This document shows, in pieces, positions 42,087-50,340 of a stretch of 64,000 nt of DNA. The DNA lies in NCBI RefSeq assembly GCF_036227125.1, contig NZ_CP109435.1, forward strand, positions 2,976,001 through 3,040,000, written 5' to 3'. Each line of letters begins with the position of its first letter. Position 1 is the first letter of the stretch. Position numbers and translations under genes: made by a program. Source of the stretch: Streptomyces sp. NBC_01485. Its GTDB lineage: Bacteria > Actinomycetota > Actinomycetes > Streptomycetales > Streptomycetaceae. The notes below the pieces were generated by a model that saw nothing but the letters and a program-made list of their open reading frames with translations, was not told where the DNA came from and searched no databases.

Positions 42087-43004
42087 TCACGCACCAGTGT
42101 TGGGATCTATCTTTGGCCATGGTGCAGCCCCGTACTCGAACCCGTCGAGGGGCGCTGTGCCGTGGGCTGTCGGCTCGTCCGTGAAGAACAGCCCCTGCTG
42201 GGCCGCCGCGGGCTTTGCAGTGAAGTCCTCGGGCCTGGGTGCCTGGGGGTTGAACCGAGAGGGCGGCGCGGGCTCACGGACCGGGATGACAGCGACCACC
42301 GTGGACACGCCGATCGGGAATGCGTCGTCGGGCAGTTCCGTGATAGTCCCTCGCGCCTCCCGAACCCGTGCCCGGAAGTCCTTGGCCTTACGGTCGCTCC
42401 GGTAGGGGAGGCTGCCGTACATGACGGCCACGACCAGGCCGCCCGGCTGGACGAAGCGCAGCGCCCGCTGGACGTGCCGGATGTCCTGCCGGTCAGCGAA
42501 CGGCGGGTTCATGATGACCCGCTGGTAGCGGCGCCGCACCTTCACGTTGAAGAAGTCGGCGGCCGTGATCTCGCGGGCGTAGCCGCCGGCGCGGATGTGC
42601 TCGGCGCGAGCGGTGTCGAGTTCGATGCAGTCGACTACGGCACCGCGGGCAGCTGCGGCCTCAGCGATGGCGCCGCGTCCGGCCGACGGCTCCAACACCT
42701 CACAACCGGCTTCGAGTTCCGCCAGGTCTAGGAGCTGTTCGACAAGGGGCTTCGGCGTGGGGAAGTACCCGCGGTCGACATCGGTGATCACCTCGCCCGT
42801 GGCAAGCAGTCCCGCGATGGCGTCGGCAGCGGCGAAGGGGAAGATGTGGGCGCGTTGGTAGCGGTTCCAGGTGCCGCCGACCGCCTGAAGGGCCAGGTTG
42901 ACCCGGTCGTACAGTGTGCGGTCGAGCTTGCCGTTGAGACGGAGCGTCAGACCGTCAACCGTGGCGGAGCGGATGACCTTGAGAACGTCGGTATCTATCT
43001 TCAC
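42087..43004 (-). CDS. N6-adenine-type DNA methyltransferase
   Basis: A 305-residue class I methyltransferase. Motifs are YFPTPKPLVEQLLDLAELEAG, VLEPSAGRGAIAEAAAARGA (SAM loop) and VIMNPPFADRQDIRHVQRAL (NPPF catalytic motif), which point to N6-adenine or N4-cytosine. An N-terminal 80-residue part (LNGKLDRTLYDRVNLALQAVGG) is unassigned. A QQGLFF segment near the C-terminus resembles a clamp-binding peptide. The GTG at 43004 follows GAGGAAACA. No partner restriction enzyme is adjacent, so it may protect the element DNA. Confidence 0.82.
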   Translation of the reverse strand: MKIDTDVLKVIRSATVDGLTLRLNGKLDRTLYDRVNLALQAVGGTWNRYQRAHIFPFAAADAIAGLLATGEVITDVDRGYFPTPKPLVEQLLDLAELEAGCEVLEPSAGRGAIAEAAAARGAVVDCIELDTARAEHIRAGGYAREITAADFFNVKVRRRYQRVIMNPPFADRQDIRHVQRALRFVQPGGLVVAVMYGSLPYRSDRKAKDFRARVREARGTITELPDDAFPIGVSTVVAVIPVREPAPPSRFNPQAPRPEDFTAKPAAAQQGLFFTDEPTAHGTAPLDGFEYGAAPWPKIDPNTGA

Positions 43005-43014
43005 GGTTGTTTCC

Positions 43015-43332
43015 TCACTCGCTGGCGGTCTTGGCCTCGGCGGCGAGCAGCGCCGCTTCGAGCTCGACCAGTCGGGCCGTGACCATGAGGTGGGTGCGCA
43101 CGTACACCGAACTACCGGCACCCTTCATGAGGTCGGAGGCGGCGAGCAGGGTGAGGTTGTACGCCTCATTCAGGGCGGCCCCGTCGTTGTCACGGCGCGC
43201 CTTGAACAGGTGCGTCGCAGCCTCGCGGACGAGTTCGGCCACGTCGGAGTCGTACTCCTCAAGGGCGTTGGCCGAGGCCGGCACGTCGAACAGGTTGTGG
43301 TTGATGTTGCGCATGGCCTGGATGTCGTTCAT
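43015..43332 (-). CDS. Small helical early protein
   Basis: A 105-residue helical protein (MNDIQAMRNINHNLFDVPASA start; ELVREAATHLFKARRDNDG; LVELEAALLAAEAKTASE). No recognised family. It ends ten bases before the methyltransferase start and is probably in the same transcript. A terminator-like hairpin separates it from the ParB gene upstream. Confidence 0.6.
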   Translation of the reverse strand: MNDIQAMRNINHNLFDVPASANALEEYDSDVAELVREAATHLFKARRDNDGAALNEAYNLTLLAASDLMKGAGSSVYVRTHLMVTARLVELEAALLAAEAKTASE

Positions 43333-43355
43333 CGCTGTGGGGCTCCATAGAGAAG

Positions 43356-43380
43356 GGGGCGGCCCGCTGAGGGCCGCCCC
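43356..43380 (-). terminator. Hairpin after ParB gene
   Basis: GGGGCGGCCC at 43356-43365 and its complement at 43371-43380 form a perfect 10-bp stem with a 5-nt loop, 18 bases after the ParB-gene stop on the minus strand. Confidence 0.7.
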
Positions 43381-43398
43381 GGGATGGGCAAGTCAGAG

Positions 43399-44568
43399 TC
43401 AGGCTGCGACGGCGACCGGCTCGGCCGCCGCCTCGGCCTCGATGTCGTCCCCCTCCGGCTCCGCCGGGCTCTCGGGCTCCACGTCAGCGGCAGGGGTGGC
43501 CTCGGTCTCCGCGTCGGCGTCGGCGGCCGGGGCGGCCTCCAGCTCCGGGGCAGGCTCGGCCTGCGTCTCCGGCTCGGCGTCGCCTGCAGCCGGGTCCAGC
43601 TGGGCGAGTACGGCATCGGCCTCGGCCACCAGGTCGGGCGCTGCGGCGGCGGGGTTGACCATGATCTCGCTGGCGTCGGCGTGAGCCTTCGCCTGGCGGA
43701 GCTGGAACCGGGCCTTCTGCACGACGTCCGCGACCCGGTCCATCTGCTCAAGCCGCTTGCCAACCTCCCCCGCCAAGGCGCGGGCCAGCTCCATGGGGTC
43801 CGCCTTGCCGATGCCGTCCAGCAGCGCCCACATCCCCTCGATCGCGTCGAGGTCGCTCTTGGTCTTGGCCTGCGCGCGGCTCCGCTCGGCCTTCTCCTCG
43901 GGGGTCATCTCGTCGACGTCGACCATGGAGTCCTGCGTGGCCGCCTTCTCCTGCTTGCGCATGGCGTAGGCGATGTGGACGAGCTGGTTGTCGTTCTTGT
44001 CGCCCTTCTTCCAGTCCTGGAAGACCGCCTTCTGGTTGTCCTTCGAGAGTGCGGCGATCTGGACGGCCGCTTGGGTGCCGATGTGCCCGAGGTCGACGGC
44101 CGCCTGGATCTCGGGGCGCAGAGCGAGCAGGGCCAGGCGCTGGTTGACGAACTGGACCGACTTGGAGAAGGTCTTCGCGACGCTGGCGGGCGTGGCGCCC
44201 TCCTTCTCGTCCAGGACCTTCTTGAAGCCGCGCGCCTCCTCCAGCGGGAGCATGTCCTCGCGGTTCAGGTTCTCGGCCATGGCCTTCTCGAAGGAGTCCA
44301 TGTCGCTGATCTCGGACTCGCCCTCGGCCAGCAGGATCTTCGCCTCGATGGTGATGTTGTCCGCGAGTTCGTTGGCGCGGAAGCGGCGCTCGCCGGCCAC
44401 GAGCTCGTAGCCCTCCTCCACCTTCCGGACGACGATCGGCTGGAGGAGGCCGTGTTCCTTGATCGACTCGGCCAGCTCGTTCAGCGCGTCCTCGGCGAAG
44501 GCCTTGCGGGGCTGGTTCGGGTTGCGGTGGATCTGGCGCATCTTCAGGGTGGCGTACTTGTGCGACAT
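43399..44568 (-). CDS. ParB/RepB/Spo0J family protein
   Basis: A 389-residue ParB-type protein. It shows IHRNPNQPRKAFAEDALNELAESIKEHGLLQPIVV, then YELVAGERRFRANELA (GERR box), then a helix-turn-helix region with VAKTFSKSVQFVNQRLALLAL. The C-terminal 90 residues are an Ala/Glu/Pro-rich acidic tail. No ParA gene is seen in the window, so it may act as a transcription or replication factor rather than in partition. The start is the ATG at 44568 inside the leading MELEMSHKY. It heads the minus-strand early transcript. Confidence 0.82.
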   Translation of the reverse strand: MSHKYATLKMRQIHRNPNQPRKAFAEDALNELAESIKEHGLLQPIVVRKVEEGYELVAGERRFRANELADNITIEAKILLAEGESEISDMDSFEKAMAENLNREDMLPLEEARGFKKVLDEKEGATPASVAKTFSKSVQFVNQRLALLALRPEIQAAVDLGHIGTQAAVQIAALSKDNQKAVFQDWKKGDKNDNQLVHIAYAMRKQEKAATQDSMVDVDEMTPEEKAERSRAQAKTKSDLDAIEGMWALLDGIGKADPMELARALAGEVGKRLEQMDRVADVVQKARFQLRQAKAHADASEIMVNPAAAAPDLVAEADAVLAQLDPAAGDAEPETQAEPAPELEAAPAADADAETEATPAADVEPESPAEPEGDDIEAEAAAEPVAVAA

Positions 44569-44778
44569 TTCGAGCTCCAAGAGGTGAGTGGGGGCTTCTT
44601 CTTTCCCCCTCCTTCTGGTTCTATTCTATATGCATTCGAGGGAGGGGTCCACAATTTTCGAGAAGTTTTTGCAGGTCAGCGACCCAGGGCGACTCCGCCG
44701 CCCACCGTGGGGCGGGCAAATCGAAGGCGTCACGGCCTTGATGACCTTGGAACGAATCTATTTGCGCGTCAGACCCGT

Positions 44779-44808
44779 GAGAGCGGGCCCCTCACGGGGC
44801 CCGCTCTC
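44779..44808 (-). terminator. Perfect 13-bp hairpin
   Basis: GAGAGCGGGCCCC at 44779-44791 and its complement at 44796-44808 with loop TCAC. It lies 15 bases after the stop of the 44824 gene on the minus strand and isolates the ParB operon promoter. Confidence 0.78.
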
Positions 44809-44823
44809 GGCTACTCGCGTAGA

Positions 44824-44994
44824 TCAACTCGCGGCAGCGCCACTCGCACGCTCCATGTCGCAACCGACGCGTTTCGCGTCAACGATCGCTAAAGCCCCCA
44901 GTGCGGCGAACGCAGCCTCGTCATCCAGGATGACGTTCTCCGTGCCGCCCGACTCCTCCAGCCGGGCCAGCACTCGATCCAGCTCGATCCCCAC
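44824..44994 (-). CDS. Small acidic protein near HTH regulator
   Basis: A 56-residue helical protein (GIELDRVLARLEESGG; VILDDEAAFAALGALAI). The GTG at 44994 has GGGAGG at good spacing; an ATG at 45030 would add 12 residues. It is divergent from the HTH gene at 45335. No family recognised. Confidence 0.5.
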   Translation of the reverse strand: MGIELDRVLARLEESGGTENVILDDEAAFAALGALAIVDAKRVGCDMERASGAAAS

Positions 44995-45334
44995 CCGTAC
45001 CCTCCCCGCGTTACAGCGTTCCGCCCCCATAACGAGCCGCGGCCCACTTAGATCCCCACACAGGCGAGTTAGCGGCACACATCGAGGCCCATTTGGGTGC
45101 CCGTCGCGATCTTGCACCCAAGGAGGCGGTAGAGGGGTGGCGGCCCCGCATGCCGAGCACACGCTTACTACGCCTGACTTATAGATCTTGCTTCGAGCGT
45201 TACCTAATGTCAACCAACATAGACATTGTGCTGCCTCACCAGTCACTGCCGCCTCACAGGGATACTGAGTGCGCACCACATCCACCGTCCAGCGCCAGGT
45301 CGGGCCTGCCGCATCACTAGGAGTAGCCAGCACC

Positions 45335-45862
45335 ATGCCGCTCGGCCCGGACACCCCTCTCTCCAGCAAGCTCGCTGTCCTGATCGGCAGGAAGCTCAGG
45401 GCGGATGGGAAGACCCTGAGCACGCGCGACATCGCTGCCGCCACAGCCGAGACTCCCGGCGGCAAGCCCGCGATGACGCACCAGGTCGTGAACGACCTCC
45501 TGAACGGCGTCAAGTCGAACCCTTCGAGCGCCCAACTCTGCGGCCTCGCACGGGCGTTGAACTCTCCGGTAGCTTACCTACTCCCCGGTTACAACGGATT
45601 GACGTCCCTGTCGGTCTACGAGGAGTACCAAGACGCGCGCGAGGCACTTCGGCTCATCCATGACCTGGGCGACGCCGGAGCTGCCGAACTTCTGGAGGCC
45701 GCACGTGAGATCCGTCAGCGACACGGACACAGCGATCTCGCCGTCCCAGAGGTGCCCGAGCCTCTTCCGCCTGCCCCGGAACCACCGCGGCCAGGCCGGC
45801 GGAGGCGTCTCAGCTTCACCGAAGCGGCTGAGCGCGCCGTCTCCGACCTGGAAGGAACCTGA
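45335..45862 (+). CDS. HTH transcriptional regulator
   Basis: A 175-residue cytoplasmic regulator. Residues 10-85 form a lambda-repressor/XRE-like domain (KLAVLIGRKLRADGKTLSTRDIAAATAET, HQVVNDLLNGVKSNPSSAQLCGLARAL, PVAYLLPGY). The C-terminal part has a Pro-rich linker and a basic SFTEAAERA segment. It is followed six bases later by a multi-TM membrane gene, a pair commonly seen in Streptomyces elements. It probably controls the element's early genes or lysogeny-type decision; this is inferred. Confidence 0.75.
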   Translation: MPLGPDTPLSSKLAVLIGRKLRADGKTLSTRDIAAATAETPGGKPAMTHQVVNDLLNGVKSNPSSAQLCGLARALNSPVAYLLPGYNGLTSLSVYEEYQDAREALRLIHDLGDAGAAELLEAAREIRQRHGHSDLAVPEVPEPLPPAPEPPRPGRRRRLSFTEAAERAVSDLEGT

Positions 45863-45867
45863 ACCAA

Positions 45868-46638
45868 ATGGACGGCATAGTCTTCGGCCTGTGCGCTCTG
45901 ATCGGCCTGGCGGGCACCGTGCTCTCGGCTCGGGAAGCCTGGCGTCAGCGTGACCGAAGCGACTACCGCGTAGCCCGTTTCACCCGAGCCGTGGCCATCG
46001 GCATCTGCACGGTGGGCGTCACCCTCGCCGTCCCGGCGATAGAGGACGTGATCGAGTCTGCGACCGGAATGAACAACGCCGCCAAGCTCGGGGCGCACAT
46101 CTGCGCAGTCGTATGGTGCGGAAGCCTTCAGCTGATGCTCGTGGACTGGTCCTACAACCACGAGGTGTTGAAGGCCAGCTTGTACGCACGTGTCGCCTTC
46201 GCGGCGTGCGTCCTAGCGGCGATGCTGCCACTGTTCGTCGGCACCACCAACGAGACAGTGGAGTTCACGACCGAGTTCGCCACGGTGCCAGGCGTCACCG
46301 TCTACCTCATGGTCTATCTGGCCTACGTGGCGATCACCTGCGGCGAGATCGCGTTCCTGTGCACCGGGATGACTCTCGTTGCCCGGCGCGCAGGACACGC
46401 CTGGACGGCTCGCGGCCTCGCCCTGTCGTCGATCTCCGCGCTCCTCGGAGTGGCCTACGCCGCCAGCAAGGGGTCATACCTGGTGACCCACTACCTGGGC
46501 CACCCGTGGCCGCTGCGGTACGAGGAGATCATCTCCCCACTCCTGGCCGGGCTCGCCGTGATCTCACTGATCACGGGGCTGACCATGGCGATGGTAGGCA
46601 GGCGGCTCGCATCGCGGGTGGCGGCCTCAGCCATCTGA
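45868..46638 (+). CDS. Multi-TM membrane protein (MAB_1171c-like)
   Basis: A 256-residue integral membrane protein with about seven hydrophobic segments (for example IVFGLCALIGLAGTVLSA, VAFAACVLAAMLPLFVG, VYLMVYLAYVAITCGEIAFLC, PLLAGLAVISLITGLTMAMV). It resembles the MAB_1171c-type family of actinobacterial membrane proteins encoded with HTH regulators. Role unknown; a membrane sensor for the HTH partner is possible. AAGGAA precedes the ATG. Its end overlaps the convergent recombinase remnant by 12 bases. Confidence 0.7.
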   Translation: MDGIVFGLCALIGLAGTVLSAREAWRQRDRSDYRVARFTRAVAIGICTVGVTLAVPAIEDVIESATGMNNAAKLGAHICAVVWCGSLQLMLVDWSYNHEVLKASLYARVAFAACVLAAMLPLFVGTTNETVEFTTEFATVPGVTVYLMVYLAYVAITCGEIAFLCTGMTLVARRAGHAWTARGLALSSISALLGVAYAASKGSYLVTHYLGHPWPLRYEEIISPLLAGLAVISLITGLTMAMVGRRLASRVAASAI

Positions 46639-47586
46639 CATGCCGGACAGCTTGCGCCAGTGAAGGACGACTCGTCCCGGCTCGATTGTCCGGACGCCGC
46701 GGGCGCTCGCGGGGAAAACCTCGATCTTCTCCAAGAGAAGCAGCGTGATGGCTCTCTTCGACGCGGTGGGTGCAGTGTTCCACCACTTCACCAGGTCCTT
46801 GGCATGGCCGAGTGAGAAGTTCGCCATCTGCTCCGCGTACCGAAGGCGCGGACGGATGTCCTTGAGGTTGGCCGCGATCTCGCGCTCTCCGGCTACCAGT
46901 GCCTCGCTGCTGATCTCGCGGTTGCCGTAGAGCCTCCCGAGCTCCGACTGGCGGCCCTCCAGGTCCGTGATGTCCCGCTTGAAGTTCTCAACCTGCTTGC
47001 GCACAGCGGCCTGGGCCTTGGCGATCGAGGCTCGGATGCCGGGCTTGAGGAGTTCCGCCACGACGTTCTCTCCGACGTAGTCCTCCAACAGCTCGGCATC
47101 AATCCTGACCTCACCACAGCCACCGTGCCCGTTCTTGTCCTTCGGGCGACAGCGGTATCCGGGCGTACCCGAATTGGTACGGGCGCCCCCGAGATCCTGT
47201 GTGCACTTGCCGCAGGTGCTGCCCCCGCCAGTCAAGAGATAGTCGTACGCGGGCTCCGCATCCTTCGTACTGCGAGCCTTCTCCCGCTCTAGAAGAGCCT
47301 CGAACTCTTCGCGCGTGATAGCTCCGGGGTGACCCGCGTCGACGAGTTCGCCGTCATCGTCGTAGCGCAGTCCGGCGATCGCCGGGTTGCGGAACAGGCG
47401 TCCAACCGACGCGTCCTTCCACTCCCCTCCGAGCGTTCCCCGGTAGCCCTCACCGTTCGCCCAAACCGCAACGTCCTGGTTGGACTGATTGCTCAGCGCC
47501 CGGCTCACCATCTGGCGGAGCGGGTCCACTTCGTCGTCACGTAGCCGACGACGTGAGGCGTCATCGAAACCGTAGAGCCGTGGCAT
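46627..47586 (-). pseudogene. Large serine recombinase lacking its catalytic domain
   Basis: A 319-residue C-terminal portion of a large serine recombinase. It has the recombinase domain (LYGFDDASRRRLRDDEVDPLR ... VGRLFRNPAIAGLRYDDDG), a zinc ribbon (TCGKCTQDLGG ... YRCRPKD ... GGCGEV) and a coiled coil (QVENFKRDITDLEGRQSEL). The N-terminal resolvase domain of about 150 residues with the active Ser is absent; only about 100 bp separate it from the HTH gene upstream. It cannot catalyse recombination alone. It is a relic of a second integrase or a DNA-binding remnant. Confidence 0.75.
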
Positions 47587-47692
47587 GCGGTGGTCCGTTC
47601 TCGTCTCGTGCGCCCGTAGCCGCCTGATCCTAGGCCACGGCACATGTCCGAGCTATGGCCCAGCGAGACCGCCAGACTCAGGGCTACACAGA

Positions 47693-47944
47693 TCACTGCA
47701 CCAGTGGCGTCACCCCGAGCACTTGCCAGAGTGCAGCAGTGGGGACTCTCACCGTGCCGCCCAGGGGGAGCGTCTGCACGGGGAAAGACCCCTCCTTGAT
47801 CAAGTTGTAAGCCTTGTGCGTGCCGATCCCGAGTGCTCGCGCAGCCGTCACAACGTTCACGGTCGGCGGCAGCGCGAGTAGTTCCTCCAGGGTCATCGAA
47901 CTGACCCCGGCGTCCGTAGCTACAGATGCGTCCTTCGTTGTCAT
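47693..47944 (-). CDS. Excisionase-like HTH protein
   Basis: An 83-residue MerR/AlpA-type HTH protein: VNVVTAARALGIGTHKAYNLIKEGSFPVQTLPLGGTVRVPTAAL. This is the usual excisionase pattern with the HTH followed by a wing. It is divergent from the integrase across 132 bp that contain a perfect inverted repeat. It probably directs excision and represses the shared promoter region. The ATG at 47944 is preferred. Confidence 0.75.
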   Translation of the reverse strand: MTTKDASVATDAGVSSMTLEELLALPPTVNVVTAARALGIGTHKAYNLIKEGSFPVQTLPLGGTVRVPTAALWQVLGVTPLVQ

Positions 47945-47990
47945 TCCCGTTGTCGCGTTCTCCCCCACGCCAACGTGCCATAAGGATACG

Positions 47991-48008
47991 CCAACACTGG
48001 AGTGTTGG
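47991..48008. promoter_or_regulatory. Palindrome between excisionase and integrase genes
   Basis: CCAACACT at 47991-47998 and AGTGTTGG at 48001-48008 are perfect 8-bp inverted repeats with a 2-bp spacer. Likely operator or recombination-arm site for the excisionase-like protein. Confidence 0.55.
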
Positions 48009-48076
48009 GGCAAGATAGGCATCGGTTCGACAAGGACCGACACAAAAGATCCACATGCCACCACGCGGGGAGAAGC

Positions 48077-49660
48077 GTGTCAGACATCAGCTACTTCAAA
48101 CGCTGCCAGTGCAAGGCTCCGGCGACAGACGACGCCGGGGAGCCCATATTCAAGATCGACGGCTCACAGAAGATGAAGGACATCGGCCAGACCTGCCCCA
48201 AACTCATGAGTAAGGGCCACGGGACGTGGTACTTCGCCTTCGACGTAGATCCCGGAGAGGGGGGCAAGCGGCAACGCGCGCGGCGGGGCGGGTTCGCGAC
48301 CAAGGACGCAGCGAAGGACAAGGCCGTCAAGGTCTACCGCGACGCCTTCGGCGGGACCGACGTGCTCAGCGATACCACCGTCGGTGAGGACCTGCGGTCC
48401 TGGCTCAAGCGCAAGAGGAGCCTGGCCCGTACCACGCGCCACGGCTACGAGGAGCACATCGACCTCTACCTCGAACCGCACCTCGGTCACGTCAAGCGGC
48501 GCGACCTCAGGCTGCGCCACATCGAGGCCATGTACGACGCGATTGAGCGTCAGAACGCCTTGCGCCTCATCCACCACGCCCAGGTGGTCGAACTGCAGGA
48601 TGCTCGCGACGCCGCCTACACGACCTGGGTGCGCGCCGCAGGCAAGAAGGAGGACCGCCGTGCCGCACGCCGGGCCTACTTGGATGCCAACGCCGCCCTG
48701 CGGGAGGAGCGCAAGGGCAAGCGGAAGATCACCAGCGCCGCGACCATGCACCGGATCAACGCCACCCTCAGCTCGTTCCTGGGAATCGGCATCAAGCGAG
48801 GCGAGTACTCAACCAACTGGGCCCAGTTCGTCGAACTTCCGGCAGCCAAACGGCCCAAGCCGCTGGTGTGGACACCAGAGCGAGTTGAGCAGTGGAGACA
48901 AACGGGCGAGAAGCCAGGCCCGGTCATGGTCTGGACCCCCGAGCAAACTGGCCAATTCCTGGACTTCGTGAGCGACGACCGGCTCTACCCCCTGTGGCAC
49001 ACCTTCATCTTTCTCGGCCCTCGACGCGGTGAGATGTGCGCCCTGCCGTGGCCGGAGGTGCATCTGACGAGCCGATGGCTCCGCGTCTCCGCCCAGATCG
49101 TGGAAGTCGCCTACCGGCTGTACGGAGAACCCCCGAAGGCCGACAGCGTCCGCACGATCTCTATGAGTGCGGAGTCGGTAGAGGTGCTTCGCGCATGGCG
49201 GACCGCCCAAGAGCAGGAACGGACTCAGTGGTCCGGCGTGCGGGCCTGGACCGAGTCGGACCGGGTCTTCACCCAGGAGAACGGCGAGCCCTACCACCCG
49301 GACTGGATCAGCCGACGCTTCAAGCGGCTGGTCGAGCTGTCCGGGCTCCCGCCCGTCCGCCTGCATGACCTGCGCCATATCTCCGCCACGCTGTCGCTGC
49401 TTGCGAAGAACGACATCAAGGTGGTGCAGGAGCGTCTGGGCCACAGCTCCCGTCAGATCACATCGGACACGTACACCAGCGTCCTGCCGCAGCTGATGAC
49501 CGCCGAGGCAGAGTCGACCATCGCCACGGTGCCGCGCGCCGAGCGCAAAGCCAGTCCCAAGAAGGATGAGGAGGGGGCTGAGGAGCCGGCCGAGGACTCC
49601 ACGGCAACATCCGAAGTGGGCGACTCGGCCCCTGACGAGGGCCCCGCGCAGGCGGCATGA
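48077..49660 (+). CDS. Tyrosine integrase of the element
   Basis: A 527-residue tyrosine recombinase. The catalytic set is complete: Arg near 316 (LGPRRGEMCAL), HDLRH near 430, His near 456 (RLGHSS) and Tyr near 466 (SDTYTSV). The N-terminus has a zinc-finger-like CQC...C region and an arm-binding AP2-like segment (GTWYFAFDVDPGEGGKRQRARRGGF). A coiled insertion (residues about 175-215) lengthens the core-binding domain. The GTG at 48077 has GGGGAGA upstream. It reads toward a tRNA gene 128 bp away, the presumed attachment site. Confidence 0.93.
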   Translation: MSDISYFKRCQCKAPATDDAGEPIFKIDGSQKMKDIGQTCPKLMSKGHGTWYFAFDVDPGEGGKRQRARRGGFATKDAAKDKAVKVYRDAFGGTDVLSDTTVGEDLRSWLKRKRSLARTTRHGYEEHIDLYLEPHLGHVKRRDLRLRHIEAMYDAIERQNALRLIHHAQVVELQDARDAAYTTWVRAAGKKEDRRAARRAYLDANAALREERKGKRKITSAATMHRINATLSSFLGIGIKRGEYSTNWAQFVELPAAKRPKPLVWTPERVEQWRQTGEKPGPVMVWTPEQTGQFLDFVSDDRLYPLWHTFIFLGPRRGEMCALPWPEVHLTSRWLRVSAQIVEVAYRLYGEPPKADSVRTISMSAESVEVLRAWRTAQEQERTQWSGVRAWTESDRVFTQENGEPYHPDWISRRFKRLVELSGLPPVRLHDLRHISATLSLLAKNDIKVVQERLGHSSRQITSDTYTSVLPQLMTAEAESTIATVPRAERKASPKKDEEGAEEPAEDSTATSEVGDSAPDEGPAQAA

Positions 49661-49685
49661 CCCCTCTGGCCCCTGGCTGGCCCCT

Positions 49686-49705
49686 GGATCATGTTTTCTT
49701 GATCC
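49686..49705 (+). terminator. Small hairpin after integrase
   Basis: GGATCA at 49686-49691 and TGATCC at 49700-49705 form a 6-bp stem with a T-rich loop, 25 bases after the integrase stop. Weak terminator or part of the attachment region. Confidence 0.4.
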
Positions 49706-49788
49706 ACTAGATCCGCCAAGATCTCTCAAGTCACCCGACCCGCCAGCTAAGTTGCTGGTCAGAAGGTTTCTCCTCGCGTAGCGAAGAG

Positions 49789-49862
49789 TGGGGCGGGTGG
49801 GACTCGAACCCACGGCCGACGGATTATGAGTCCGCTGCTCTAACCGGCTGAGCTACCGCCCC
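49789..49862 (-). tRNA. tRNA with CAT anticodon (Met or Ile2), presumed attachment site
   Basis: On the minus strand a full cloverleaf is readable: acceptor GGGGCGG/CCGCCCC, D-loop AGCTCAGCCGGTTAGAGC, anticodon loop CTCATAA, and T-arm GGGTTCGAGTCCC. The anticodon CAT allows elongator Met or lysidine-modified Ile2; I cannot decide which. CCA is not encoded. The 3' end faces the integrase, consistent with integration into the tRNA 3' half. Confidence 0.92.
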
Positions 49863-49996
49863 ATAGCGGCGTGTCGCGTACATGTGTGCGCGCCGTCTGC
49901 CGCAGCATAGCCGCTCATACGATCTCACGCTTCGGCTGGTCGACCTTGCACGACCATGGGGACCGCGCCCTGGCCTGCACGGTTCCCGCCGACATG

Positions 49997-50018
49997 AAAA
50001 AGGACCCCCACGGGGCCC
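49997..50018 (-). terminator. Rho-independent terminator of tRNA-Asn pair
   Basis: On the minus strand a 7-bp stem (one G-T wobble) with a GTG loop is followed by TTTTT. It lies 13 bases after the 3' end of the first-listed tRNA-Asn. Confidence 0.75.
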
Positions 50019-50030
50019 TCGTTCACGCTG

Positions 50031-50103
50031 CTCTCCCGACTGGACTCGAACCAGTAACCTGCCGGTTAACAGCCGGCTGCTCTGCCAATTGAGCTACAGG
50101 AGA
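50031..50103 (-). tRNA. tRNA-Asn (GTT)
   Basis: Minus-strand cloverleaf with acceptor TCTCCTG/CGGGAGA, anticodon GTT in loop TGTTAAC and T-arm CTGGTTCGAGTCCAG. It is nearly identical to the adjacent copy, differing only in the acceptor stem. CCA is not encoded. Confidence 0.96.
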
Positions 50104-50109
50104 TCGAAG

Positions 50110-50182
50110 CTCCCCCGACTGGACTCGAACCAGTAACCTGCCGGTTAACAGCCGGCTGCTCTGCCAATTGAGCTACAGGGGA
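50110..50182 (-). tRNA. tRNA-Asn (GTT), second copy
   Basis: Minus-strand cloverleaf with acceptor TCCCCTG/CGGGGGA and anticodon GTT. It lies six bases upstream of the other tRNA-Asn and shares its transcript. Confidence 0.96.
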
Positions 50183-50340
50183 ATGCCTCGTTGCATCGAA
50201 CGTACCTACCTGGGTAGTGGCCAGGAAGCGCTCGCTCGCTGCGACACATACATTAGCGCAAGCTGGGGGGTGCTCCGCCAATCGGTTCCCCGGCGCCGGC
50301 CGTCATGCCGGGGACGTACACGAGGGAAAGGGTGGCCGTC

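Noticed and set aside
50031..50182. tRNA-Asn pair as the attachment site
   Set aside because: The integrase lies next to the CAT-anticodon tRNA, and the two Asn genes are a normal tandem duplication with intact terminator.
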